Shown here: piece by piece, positions 19,089 to 28,200 of the stretch
How the letters are laid out: the number at the start of each line of letters is the position of its first letter
Position numbering within the stretch: the stretch's first letter is position 1
Origin: Catonella morbi ATCC 51271
Lineage (GTDB): Bacteria; Bacillota; Clostridia; Lachnospirales; Lachnospiraceae
NCBI RefSeq assembly: GCF_000160035.2
Contig: NZ_KI535368.1
Location: 644,931 to 708,930 of the forward strand
Direction of reading: 5' to 3'
Length of the DNA stretch: 64,000 bases
The notes under the pieces: generated by a model
The model's database searches: none
Told to the model about the DNA's origin: nothing
Seen by the model: only the letters and a program-made list of their open reading frames with translations
Made by a program: the position numbers and the translations under genes

Positions 19089-19781
19089 ATGGGAAAAATA
19101 TTTATAGCTGATGATGAAAAAAATATAAGGGATCTGCTTGGCAAATTCCTTGCGGATGCAGGACATGAGGTAAAACTTTTTGAAAACGGAAATGCCCTGC
19201 TTGATAAACTTGAAGAAGATACACCCGATATAGTCGTTTTAGATGTAATGATGCCCGGTATTGACGGCTTTACCGCCTGCAGCAAAATCAGGAAATCCCA
19301 CCCTGATATCACTATTCTTTTGCTTACCGCAAGAGATACTGATGCAGACTTTATGACAGGCTTTACTGCCGGCTGTGATGACTATCTAACCAAACCGTTT
19401 TCACCTCTAAAACTTACTTTGAAGGTAAATGCCATTCTTAATAAACTTGGTAAAACTGAAGGCGAAAAGAGTACAGAATCAAAGACTTTCGGAGACATTT
19501 CACTCGATGATGCTTCATTTTCCTGCAAAGTCCATGAGGATGAAGTTAAGCTCACCAAGACTGAATTTCAGGTGCTTTCTCTCTTGCTTGCTACCCCTGA
19601 AAAAGCTGTTTCAAGAGATAAACTGCTTTTGGATATCTGGGGTTACAGCGAGGTTGAAACGAGGGTTACGGACGATACTATGAAGAGGCTGAGGAAAAAG
19701 TTAAAAGATGCAGGAAGCACAGTCCACATTGAAACCATCTGGGGCTTTGGCTTTAAGCTAACTTTGTCGGAGGCGGTATGA
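19089..19781 (+). CDS. OmpR-type response regulator
   Basis: This 230-residue regulator has a receiver domain (D8/D9, phospho-acceptor D52 in LDVMMPGIDG, lysine in LTKPF) and a C-terminal winged helix (LTKTEFQVLSLLL, VTDDTMKRLRKKL, IWGFGFKL). AAGGAG precedes the ATG. Its stop overlaps the start of the kinase gene by four bases. It lies directly upstream of the first secreted repeat-protein gene and is a candidate regulator of all four copies, which share a promoter region. That link is inference from position. Confidence 0.92.
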   Translation: MGKIFIADDEKNIRDLLGKFLADAGHEVKLFENGNALLDKLEEDTPDIVVLDVMMPGIDGFTACSKIRKSHPDITILLLTARDTDADFMTGFTAGCDDYLTKPFSPLKLTLKVNAILNKLGKTEGEKSTESKTFGDISLDDASFSCKVHEDEVKLTKTEFQVLSLLLATPEKAVSRDKLLLDIWGYSEVETRVTDDTMKRLRKKLKDAGSTVHIETIWGFGFKLTLSEAV

Positions 19782-21193
19782 AAAAGAAAAAACTCCTGCA
19801 CAGAATCTTTGTAATACCCTCACTGATTGTACTGCTTTCCCTGCTTGCAGTCTTTCTGCTGTTTCAGGTTATTTCAGACCAGTATATCAATTCACTTACC
19901 AGTGATGCTCTAAAAAATGAAATGGACAATATGGGAAATGTTACCTTTGAGACAGAGGATAATGTTGTAAATATAGATGATGAGCTTTCAGACACTTCCT
20001 TCATAGTACCGGTTATGCACCTTGTAGTTGATACTGAAGGCAAACTCGTCTTCCCTTCTTCACCCTGGTATTATGAATATGAAGTTAAAATTGCCAAGAC
20101 AATATCTGAAATAATAGCAGAGAATCCCGATTCCTATAAGGATTCTCCTCATAAGCTGAATGTAAATGATAATTTCTATCTTGTTCAGGCAAAGAATTAT
20201 ATCGGGATTATGGAAGACGGCGCTTTCATCCCTGATGAGTCAGATAAAAACAGCAAAAATTACTATGTGCTCTTTTATATCAATATTACTCCTATACAGA
20301 ATTTTATAGATAAGGTAAATCTTGTACTTATGGTAGCCCTTGTGCTATCAGGTATTGGCTCGGTTTTCTTCCTCTTTCTTACTACCAGGCGGGTAAATAA
20401 GGACTTTGAAAAGCTGAAAGCCTATCTGCTTTCCATAGGCAAGCATAAGAAGGAAAAGACCGCAAGCCCTGTTTCAGATTATTCTGAAATAGAAGCTGTT
20501 ATAACTGCTGTGGATGAAATGTCTGATATGCTTTTAGAAAGCGAAAATGTTCAGAAAAGATTTTTTCAAAATGCCTCACACGAACTCAGGACCCCGCTTA
20601 TGTCCATTCAGGGCTACGCAGAGGGGATCAAATACCATGTAATCCCTGAAAATGAGGCTACAGATGTTATCCTTAAAGAAAGTGAAAAAATGGCTTCACT
20701 TATAAATGAAATTCTGTTTCTTTCAAAGATGGAAACTACAGAGCCTGAATTTGTAAATGTAAATGTAGCCGAACTGATGGCGGAAGTCAGCGATAATTTC
20801 AGGCTTATGGCTAAGGAAAATAATATAAATATTATATGTGAAACCAAGGCAGAACCTGTAATTTCCGCCGATGTTAAATTACTTGACAGGCTGCTTGGAA
20901 ACCTTGTGTCAAACGGGATAAGATATGCAAAGTCAGAAATCAAGCTTTCTTGTGAAATTTCCGGCAATGATGTGATTATTAAGGTTTCCGACAATGGAAG
21001 CGGCATAGCAAAAGAGGATTTACCACATATTTTCGAGAGATTTTACAAGGGAAAGGGCGGTAAATTCGGTATAGGACTTTCTATGGCAAGCGACATCGCA
21101 AAACTGCACAAAGGCAGACTGGAAGCGGCTTCCGATGAAAACGGAACTATATTTACATTTACTTTGCCACAAATTTCCCACACTTTTTCCTAA
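19778..21193 (+). CDS. OmpR-family sensor histidine kinase
   Basis: This 471-residue membrane kinase has transmembrane helices near residues 9-31 and 185-205 and an acidic extracellular domain of about 150 residues between them. The HisKA block is FFQNASHELRTPLMSIQGY, the N-box LVSNGIRYA and the G-boxes VSDNGSGI and FGIGLSMA. Its partner is the overlapping regulator. The conserved box of the first repeat-protein promoter begins within three bases of its stop codon. Confidence 0.92.
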   Translation: MKKKKLLHRIFVIPSLIVLLSLLAVFLLFQVISDQYINSLTSDALKNEMDNMGNVTFETEDNVVNIDDELSDTSFIVPVMHLVVDTEGKLVFPSSPWYYEYEVKIAKTISEIIAENPDSYKDSPHKLNVNDNFYLVQAKNYIGIMEDGAFIPDESDKNSKNYYVLFYINITPIQNFIDKVNLVLMVALVLSGIGSVFFLFLTTRRVNKDFEKLKAYLLSIGKHKKEKTASPVSDYSEIEAVITAVDEMSDMLLESENVQKRFFQNASHELRTPLMSIQGYAEGIKYHVIPENEATDVILKESEKMASLINEILFLSKMETTEPEFVNVNVAELMAEVSDNFRLMAKENNINIICETKAEPVISADVKLLDRLLGNLVSNGIRYAKSEIKLSCEISGNDVIIKVSDNGSGIAKEDLPHIFERFYKGKGGKFGIGLSMASDIAKLHKGRLEAASDENGTIFTFTLPQISHTFS

Positions 21194-21195
21194 AA

Positions 21196-21318
21196 CTCCT
21201 TACACTTTTAAGGAGATTTTACCTAGATTTAGGCGTTATACTATACACAGATAAAGAGAGAAGATATCAGTTATAAAAACTAATAACAAAACTTAATTAT
21301 GGAAGGAAGGTATTTATT
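21196..21318 (+). promoter_or_regulatory. Shared promoter and leader, copy 1
   Basis: An inverted repeat CTCCTTA (21196-21202) and TAAGGAG (21209-21215) is followed by ATTTTACCTAGATTTAGGCG and a -10 box TATACT (21237-21242). The roughly 75-base leader ends in GGAAGGAAGGTATTTATT before the ATG. The same arrangement occurs before the other three copies. There is no good -35 hexamer 17 bases upstream of TATACT, which fits a promoter that needs an activator bound at the inverted repeat. Confidence 0.65.
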
Positions 21319-22077
21319 ATGAAAAAATTAGCAATTTTATTAGTAGCGGGAAGTTTAGTAGTTTCAGGAGCCACAGCAGGTTTAAGTACAGTTAAAGCAG
21401 CAGATACCAAAAAACCTGCAGAAACTAAAATTATTGATAAGAGTATGGATTTAAAAGAAACTGACAAAGATTTCTTTGCTTATCCGGGGGATATTGATTT
21501 CAAGGAAACAGACAAGAAATTCTTCGCTTATCCGGGTAAAAGTGAAAGCCTCAAAGCTCTTTCTGAATTCCTAAAAAAAGACACCAAGCTTACAAAGGCA
21601 GAGAAAAAATCGCTTACAAAGGCTTATGAGAATATCTTAAAAGCACGTGAGGATATAGATGCCACATATAATAAAATGAACAGCATTGCTAAAAAAGTTA
21701 CAAATAACTGGGCTATAGAAGGTAAGCTGGACAAACTTGTAAATAAGCATCAGTCACTTTGGGACAAGGTTTATGAGAAGGCAACCGATAAGGAGCTTGC
21801 AATAGATGACAATATAGAGTTTATCAAATCTTCAAAGGCTCTTACCGACGAGGAAAAAGAAACACTTATTAAGGCGGAGAAAGAGCTTGATGAACTGAAT
21901 AAAGAGTATGAAAAGTTGTATGATAAGGTTGAAAAAGCAACCAAAAAACTTAATTCCAAGCTAGATTCCCTCTATAAAAAAATCGAAAAACTTACGGACG
22001 AAGCACAGCCTTTAGCTGATAAGCTCGGAAAAAAATTTAAGGAAAAATTTGGATTCACAGAGATGATTCCTTATTAA
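21319..22077 (+). CDS. Secreted FAYP-repeat helical protein, copy 1 (unknown family)
   Basis: This 252-residue protein has a Sec signal peptide ending near AxxVKAA (cleavage around residue 27-28). Two 16-residue repeats of the form D-[FL]-K-E-T-D-K-x-F-F-A-Y-P-G follow at residues 44-75. The remaining 170 or so residues are highly charged, lysine- and glutamate-rich and probably form helical hairpins or coiled coils, ending FGFTEMIPY. No anchor, LPXTG motif or catalytic motif is visible, so it should be released or bind the wall non-covalently. It is the most diverged of four paralogues in the window. It lies right after a two-component system. I do not recognise the family and assign no function. 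Confidence 0.85.
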   Translation: MKKLAILLVAGSLVVSGATAGLSTVKAADTKKPAETKIIDKSMDLKETDKDFFAYPGDIDFKETDKKFFAYPGKSESLKALSEFLKKDTKLTKAEKKSLTKAYENILKAREDIDATYNKMNSIAKKVTNNWAIEGKLDKLVNKHQSLWDKVYEKATDKELAIDDNIEFIKSSKALTDEEKETLIKAEKELDELNKEYEKLYDKVEKATKKLNSKLDSLYKKIEKLTDEAQPLADKLGKKFKEKFGFTEMIPY

Positions 22078-22124
22078 ATTCAAACCTCAATTATTATTTA
22101 CATAAAAATTCATAAATAACCTCA

Positions 22125-22162
22125 ATCCATCCAAGCAGGAAAACCCTCCTGCTTGGGTGGAT
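22125..22162 (+). terminator. Terminator after repeat-protein copy 1
   Basis: A 16-base stem (22125-22140 with 22147-22162, core CCAAGCAGGA with TCCTGCTTGG) has one mismatch and a six-base loop, and is followed by a T-rich stretch. The CAAGCAGG core resembles the terminators after copies 2 and 3. Confidence 0.75.
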
Positions 22163-22195
22163 TGTTATCATTTGGTGTTTTAATACACTACAACA

Positions 22196-22732
22196 TCAAT
22201 CTATATGAATATTAATTGGAAGTCCTACTCTCATGAAATATCGTGCAAACGCTTGTGAAAGATGCTCTCTATACGGTGGACACAACCTTAATCTTTTTCC
22301 ATTATTGTGGGCTGTTGCTCTTGCCACAGTAACCGGAACACTAAATATATCCTTAAAATTAACTATATAGTAATCTTGCGAGAATTCATTAGATTTATAG
22401 TTATTTATAATATGATAGGCATTTTGCTGTCCCTTTATTATACCATCAATATTTTTTCTTATTTCTTTTTCAGTTTTTCCCAGCCCTATATGTATTTCCT
22501 CGAATTCACTCTTAGACGTAATTGCACATAGAATAATATTTTCAACCTTTTTATTGGCAATATCACAAGCCTGTGTTAGTACAATTCCATCTATTTTTTT
22601 TATTTCAGCTTTTACATTTTGACCTTGACTAATATCAAACTCTTTAAGAAGCGGAACAGGACAGCCTTTAATTATATCACCCTGAGTAATATCATCGCTA
22701 TTTTCTTTTAATTCAAACCACGGATAGTCCAT
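22196..22732 (-). CDS. Uncharacterised protein with QGDI...CP...LTQACDI motif
   Basis: This soluble protein of about 178 residues starts at the ATG at 22732, which overlaps the upstream stop by one base and has GAGGAG before it. Visible motifs are ITQGDIIKGCPVP near the N-terminus and IDGIVLTQACDIAN near residue 50, then a C-terminal RLRLCPPYREHLSQAFARYF. The paired cysteines and His/Asp residues hint at metal or nucleotide binding but I cannot name a reaction. It is the last gene of a three-gene AT-rich cassette next to the Wadjet operon. Its family often looks accessory in bacterial genomes; a defence role is only a guess. Confidence 0.7.
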   Translation of the reverse strand: MDYPWFELKENSDDITQGDIIKGCPVPLLKEFDISQGQNVKAEIKKIDGIVLTQACDIANKKVENIILCAITSKSEFEEIHIGLGKTEKEIRKNIDGIIKGQQNAYHIINNYKSNEFSQDYYIVNFKDIFSVPVTVARATAHNNGKRLRLCPPYREHLSQAFARYFMRVGLPINIHID

Positions 22733-23070
22733 CAAATCTCCTCATATTCTTCCTCAAATTCAAAGTGTGATACATGCTTAGTAACCTTTTCAATATTAAG
22801 TGTTACATTAAGTTTTTCATGTTTCACCTCATAGTCAGCTTTTTCTTCATTAGCTGAAACAATGTCTCCTATTGCTTGTTTGGACAATATTGATGAATTA
22901 CATAGATTATTTTCATTACTAAGATAATTATACACACTATGATAATCTTTATTAATATTAAAATTTGCAAAAGAATTACTTACAACACTTGAAGACATGG
23001 TCAATAACCCAAATACCGCAACTATACTAATGCTTGATTTCTTATTTATTCCAATTTGTCTTTGTGACAT
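22732..23070 (-). CDS. Small single-pass membrane or secreted protein, unknown
   Basis: This protein is about 112 residues when started at 23070, where GGGAG lies seven bases upstream; a longer frame to 23112 would overlap the previous gene without a ribosome site. A hydrophobic segment (SISIVAVFGLLTM) near residues 12-30 could be a membrane anchor or signal peptide. The rest is polar and ends in an acidic tail (FEFEEEYEEI). It is tightly packed between its neighbours, four bases after one and overlapping the other by one, so the three probably act together. Confidence 0.6.
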   Translation of the reverse strand: MSQRQIGINKKSSISIVAVFGLLTMSSSVVSNSFANFNINKDYHSVYNYLSNENNLCNSSILSKQAIGDIVSANEEKADYEVKHEKLNVTLNIEKVTKHVSHFEFEEEYEEI

Positions 23071-23074
23071 AAAA

Positions 23075-23791
23075 TCACTCCCATCTATTAATGTTATCAC
23101 ATAATAATTCAAAAATATTATCTATATCATTGGAACAGTCATTTATAGAGTTTTTCTTATTTTTATATATATATTGATATCTGTTATTAATGTCTAATAC
23201 TAATGCAACACCTTCAGATATAACCTCAGCATTATCAGCTTCGAAAAGACTTGGTACAATTCCAAGTCTTCCCTGAAATTCCTTATATGTTCCAATTTGA
23301 TGATTAATAAAAAATTTATCATTTTTTACATATGCCATACTTTGTGATGCCTCATATAAGTCATCCTGCAAAATATTTCCACCCAAAAATTTTCTTATAT
23401 ATTCAGTAGGCTTTTGTTCTAAAATATCAAGATGAGTATTATATGTTATTCCACAAAAAAGATATTCATTGATATTTATTTTTCTTAACAATTCAATTAT
23501 TATATTAATTCTCTTCTTGATATATTCTCGTGTCATTTTAAAATCATTTAAAAATTCATTATCAAAATTCACCATAAGATCAACTGCAATCTGCGAAAAA
23601 CTAACCTGACTATGTCCATTCTTTGAATATAAAATAATCCTTGGAGCTTCCGGGGCAAATTCATCTGGTAAAGGCATAGTTTGTGGAGTTCCATAATGCT
23701 CTTGCAGAAAATCTTCAATATCATTCACTGATCTTCTTATTTTAATCTGCGGTTCATATTTAAGTGAAAACTGAGCTTGAACAAATTTCAT
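23075..23791 (-). CDS. Possible TIGR04255-family protein
   Basis: This protein of about 238 residues starts at 23791 behind a GGGAGGTGAT site. A beta-strand-rich N-terminus (MKFVQAQFSLKYEP), a mid-protein MAYVKNDKFFINHQ and a late VALVLDINNRYQYIY segment resemble TIGR04255, a sporadically distributed family of unknown function. The match is by eye and tentative. It is the first gene of the cassette 23791-22196, transcribed in the same direction as Wadjet but separated from JetD by 150 bases. The segment is visibly more AT-rich than the flanking genes, which may mean recent transfer. Confidence 0.55.
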   Translation of the reverse strand: MKFVQAQFSLKYEPQIKIRRSVNDIEDFLQEHYGTPQTMPLPDEFAPEAPRIILYSKNGHSQVSFSQIAVDLMVNFDNEFLNDFKMTREYIKKRINIIIELLRKININEYLFCGITYNTHLDILEQKPTEYIRKFLGGNILQDDLYEASQSMAYVKNDKFFINHQIGTYKEFQGRLGIVPSLFEADNAEVISEGVALVLDINNRYQYIYKNKKNSINDCSNDIDNIFELLCDNINRWE

Positions 23792-23941
23792 CCTATCACC
23801 TCCCAAATGTATATCTATCATTAATTATATGTCAAATTTATCTGTTTGGCAATATGCTTTATTCTATCCCACCTTGAGGTAAATTCCCCATTACGCCTAT
23901 ACTTCTTTTATCTTTATGAGAATTCCCGAGTTATTCTATAT

Positions 23942-25225
23942 TTAACTTAAATATTCCCCAATCATACTCTCCTGATAAACTGCCCGCCTTTCTTTTCTAA
24001 TAAGTTCCGCAATCCTTAAAAGAGTAATATCTGAAACTCCGTCTAACTTCTTAATTCTTTGTTCTGTCAGTTTTTTCTCCGAAATATATTTCAGGTAAAT
24101 TTCAGGTTCATACTTCCAAAAAGTCAATCTTTCTCCATATCTTTTCTTAAGCTTTTCAGCTATAAGGAGTCCTTCCGGGTCAAAATCCCCTGCATATGAG
24201 AATGTTATATTTTTATCAAATAAATCTAAAAGCATAAAAACTGCCCTTCTTATCTGTCCATAACTGCATATAAAGGCTCTGTCCGGAAAATGACTTATAA
24301 GTATCGAAAATACAGCAGGATTTTCAATTATATAAACCCTTTTAATATCCTTAGTTGCAAATGTTTCTTCCAAATTGCCCAAGGTAAACAGGCTTAGTTT
24401 AAGCGGTTCTTTCTGAGTGAAAAAACCTTCCATTCCCTGGTGCAAGCTTCCATCCGGATATCTTCCTCTTATTCCGTAAGCTATCACATCATTGGACAGG
24501 CTGTCTTTTATAATTCCTGCCTTAAATAAAATATCGCTTTTATTCTCGGACTCAGATAATCCGTCTTCATATTCATACTTATAATAATCTTTTAAAAATG
24601 CTATGAGCAGGCTCTGTGCTATAGTATCATCATCAAAGAAATGCGGATTGGCTGTAGTTTTTGCTGCAAATACTGCCAGCAGTTCTTTCTTTTCACCTTT
24701 TGTAAAATCAGGCATTAACGGAATTGCCTTTACAAGTTTTATTATCGTATTTTTAAGTTCTTCTTTATCAGTATTATAATTTCTTATAATAAGCCCTGCT
24801 CCCTCTGCTTTTCCATAAAATACTCCCTGCAGCCAGTCCTTTATATAAGTTTTATCTGTGTATTTTTTGAGTTCTGCAAGGTATTCCGCCTTTCTAATCT
24901 CATCATCTTCGTTCTTTTCTTTTTTAGTACGAAGTTCTTCCCCAAAATAATAGGCAAGTATATTCTCTGTTGTGAGATTACTGAATTTACTTTTTAAAAG
25001 AGCCTTTTCAAATAATTTTACAGAAACCCTTACTTCTTTGTCCTCTGTAAAATCCTTCATCAAAAAATCTGACAAATCAAGTTTCTCTCCCCTGTCAAGT
25101 CCGGTAAGTACAGCTGTTCCGGAAATTTTCCCCAGACTTTCATACTTCTTCTTAAATACCTTAAAAAGTTTTTCATATACAGATTTCTTCTTAAAATACT
25201 CTAGCGCTTCATTTATCTCAGACAA
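23942..25225 (-). CDS. jetD: Wadjet nuclease subunit JetD
   Basis: This 427-residue subunit is the DNA-cleaving part of Wadjet. Its C-terminal half is a Toprim fold related to topoisomerase VI subunit A, with the glutamate in VYIIENPAVFSIL and the metal-binding DFDPEG at 347-352. The N-terminal region (MSEINEALEYFKKKSVYEKLFKVF...) is the arm that recruits it to the SMC-like complex. The start is TTG with AAGGGG eight bases upstream. It follows jetC by three bases. In studied Wadjet systems the complex extrudes loops on small circular DNA and JetD then cuts it, restricting plasmids. Confidence 0.88.
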   Translation of the reverse strand: MSEINEALEYFKKKSVYEKLFKVFKKKYESLGKISGTAVLTGLDRGEKLDLSDFLMKDFTEDKEVRVSVKLFEKALLKSKFSNLTTENILAYYFGEELRTKKEKNEDDEIRKAEYLAELKKYTDKTYIKDWLQGVFYGKAEGAGLIIRNYNTDKEELKNTIIKLVKAIPLMPDFTKGEKKELLAVFAAKTTANPHFFDDDTIAQSLLIAFLKDYYKYEYEDGLSESENKSDILFKAGIIKDSLSNDVIAYGIRGRYPDGSLHQGMEGFFTQKEPLKLSLFTLGNLEETFATKDIKRVYIIENPAVFSILISHFPDRAFICSYGQIRRAVFMLLDLFDKNITFSYAGDFDPEGLLIAEKLKKRYGERLTFWKYEPEIYLKYISEKKLTEQRIKKLDGVSDITLLRIAELIRKERRAVYQESMIGEYLS

Positions 25226-25228
25226 AGA

Positions 25229-28200
25229 TTAACCCCTTTCACGTGCATTATCTGCCAGTTCTCTTCTTATTCCATTCCACCTGTACCTGATTACCGTCAC
25301 ATATTTTGCATTTTCAGGGCGTACAAGTTGATAAATTGCAAGAGCCGGAACAGTGTCATAATCTCCCCAGAGGCTCTGAGAATTAATCACAAAGTTGAAC
25401 TTAAACTCCGACATCAGTCTGAACATATCCCTAATATTGGTTTCGTCAACTCCTGCAAAAGCTTCATCCAGTGCTACCAACAATGGCGCATCCGCCCTAG
25501 CTCCCTTATACTTGGCAACAACTGCTGAGAATAAAGGTACATACATAGCCATGGCCTTTTCTCCTCCACTAAAGGTAAAAAATACTCTGTCTGTAAGCTC
25601 TTTCTTATTTTCACCTGCTCTTTGGTACATCAGGTTAAACTCATACCATTTTCTATAGTCAAGAATATCCCTTATTACTGCATAAAAGCTTTTCATTCCT
25701 CCTGACTCCTCTGCGGTTTTCTTTGCAGCATTTATCTTAGAGCGAAAATGTCCTGACAGATTTGCAGAGTCTTCAGGTCTAAGTATCTCCTCATCTCTCA
25801 TAAGGATATCTACTAAAACTTTTGTACCAATCTCCTCTTCCTTTTCAGCCTTCTTAGGCTTCCAGGCAAGACTTAAAGTTAAACCACTGGAAGTTTCCAT
25901 AGATTCCATAAGCCGTTTAATCTTTTCCACCCATTTTTCAGCACGACGGATTTTTGCCCTTATCTTTCTTCCTACAGTACCTATAAGGATATCTTCATAG
26001 ATTTGTCTGTCACTTTCTTTAAGAATATTTTCAAGTTCTAAAACTTCACTATCAAGTGCGCTTACAAGTCCTCCAAACTTAACTGTGCTTCCCTTGTATT
26101 TTGCAGAAATCTCCTGTCTTTTCACATTTTTACTGCTGCCATAGTCCACTTCTTCCTCAGTAAAAATAGGATTCATATTTATATTATACCTTGCAAGCCC
26201 TCCTCTGTATTTTTGGAAATTCTCCTGCAATTTACCCAATATATCTTCCCGCTTTGTTTCACCTATTCCCTGTTTTAGACCGGTCCTAAGCCTTTCTGCC
26301 GTACTTAGTACATCCTCATCAAGTTTTATAACTTCTACCAAACCAAGCCTTAACTCGTCGGCAAAGGCTCTCTTCATATCTTCCCTATGTTTCAGGCTTA
26401 ATTCAAGCAGTGGTTTAAATCCCTCAAGCTTTTCTCTAAGATCAGTTTCTTCCTGTTTTCTGCTGCCAAGTTCTATTGAGACTTTCTGTCTTTCCTTAGG
26501 TATTTCATTAAGCCTTCTTACTATATAATCAATCCTGTCTTTTATCTTGTCGTAGTCGGTAAGTTTTAACTGCTCCTTTATGGACTCAAGCTTTGCTTTT
26601 GCTTCTCTTAGTTTTGCTCTCTCCAGTGATAGCTCATAACGGATATTCTCAAGATATTCCTCTACTTCCTCAAGGTTGGTTTCCTTAGAACATATCAATT
26701 CCAGCCTACTAAGGTATTCCCTGTGCGAAGCCCTCAGTTCCATAAGTAAAGCTCTGTAATTATCAAGTGCTTCGTTAAGTTGTATAAATAAATCAAGCCT
26801 TGCCTTTACATAGCATTTTCCGCAGGCTTCATTTGCGGCAAGCCTTATCTCATCCAAGGCCTTTTTCTCCCTGTCAAGCTCTGTCTTTAACTTCGCTATA
26901 TCCTCTAAAATCCCCTTTAGACTGCTTCTTACTTTATTTAATTCAATAAGGGCTGTATTCATACTGTCAGGCTTTGGAAAGCTCTCCCATTCATTAACAA
27001 GTTCTTCTTTCCTTGCCTGTACCGCCATCATCTTTTCTTTTCTAAGCCTTACTTCTTCTTGCAAGCCTTTTATATCATTTTCAAGTTCATTTATTTTTGC
27101 AAGCCTGTAGTTTTCCCTCGAAAGACTACCTATAAAACCTGCCTTATATTCTCCTGTGGTTTTTCCTTCTATTATGCCCAGTCCAAAGCTTCCGTTTTCA
27201 CCTATCCAAGTTCCGCCCTTTTCAGATTTTTTTAGAGAAATGCCTGAAAGAGCAGCCGTTATTTTAAAATTCGAAAAAATATTGTTGTATTCTTCTTCGA
27301 TTTCAAATTTATTTAATATATTATCATTTACTGCCTGTACATCATCAAATATATACCTGTCGCTAAGCCCTTTATCAAAGGCAAGTATCCTCTCCCTGTC
27401 CTTGCCCGAAACTATAATTGCATCAAGTATTCCCATTTCAAGCAGAGTTTCTTCAAGACTGTTTCTTTCATCTTCTGAAATATTGGCAGCAAAATCCACC
27501 GTCTTATAAAAATTCAGGTATTCAATACCTTCTGCCTTTAGTTTATCCCTGTTTTTTATAACACTTTCGCTTCTTTCAGGCTCAGGATCTTTTTTATTTT
27601 GCCATTCTGCAAGTTCTTCCTCTTTTTCTTTTATCTCTTTTCTAAGAGATTTAATCTCATTTTCAATTCTTATGTTATCTTCAAAAATTTCTCCGGAAAC
27701 CTTTTCATAAGCAGGCTTTGCAATATTTTTTATGTCAAAATAGTTTTTATTCTCGTCATAGTTTTCTATTTCTCTTTCTATATTTTGCAAAATCTCTGTT
27801 TCAGGATGTAATTCAACATTTTTCTTTTCCCAAACATATATTTCTTCCGTCAATCTTTCTTTTTCATCAAAGAAAAGAGTATCACACTGCTTCTCAGTCT
27901 TTTCTAAATCATCCTGTTTACTTTTATATTCATCAAAAGTTTTAAGAATGCGGTCATATTTTTCATTCTGATTTTTTTCTTCCTCTAAAAGCCTTTTTCC
28001 TTCCTTTGCTCTTGATACATAGGCTTCAAAAGTCTTAATATGAGCTTCAAAAGAATAGTTCTCATTTTTATTTTTTACAAACTCATCTCTCATAAAAGCA
28101 AACTCATCAAAAGGTACGGCTTCAAGTTCTGCTTCCATATCATTAAGAGTAGCTTCACAGGATTTCCATAATGAATCTGCTTCTTCTTTATCTTCTCTGA

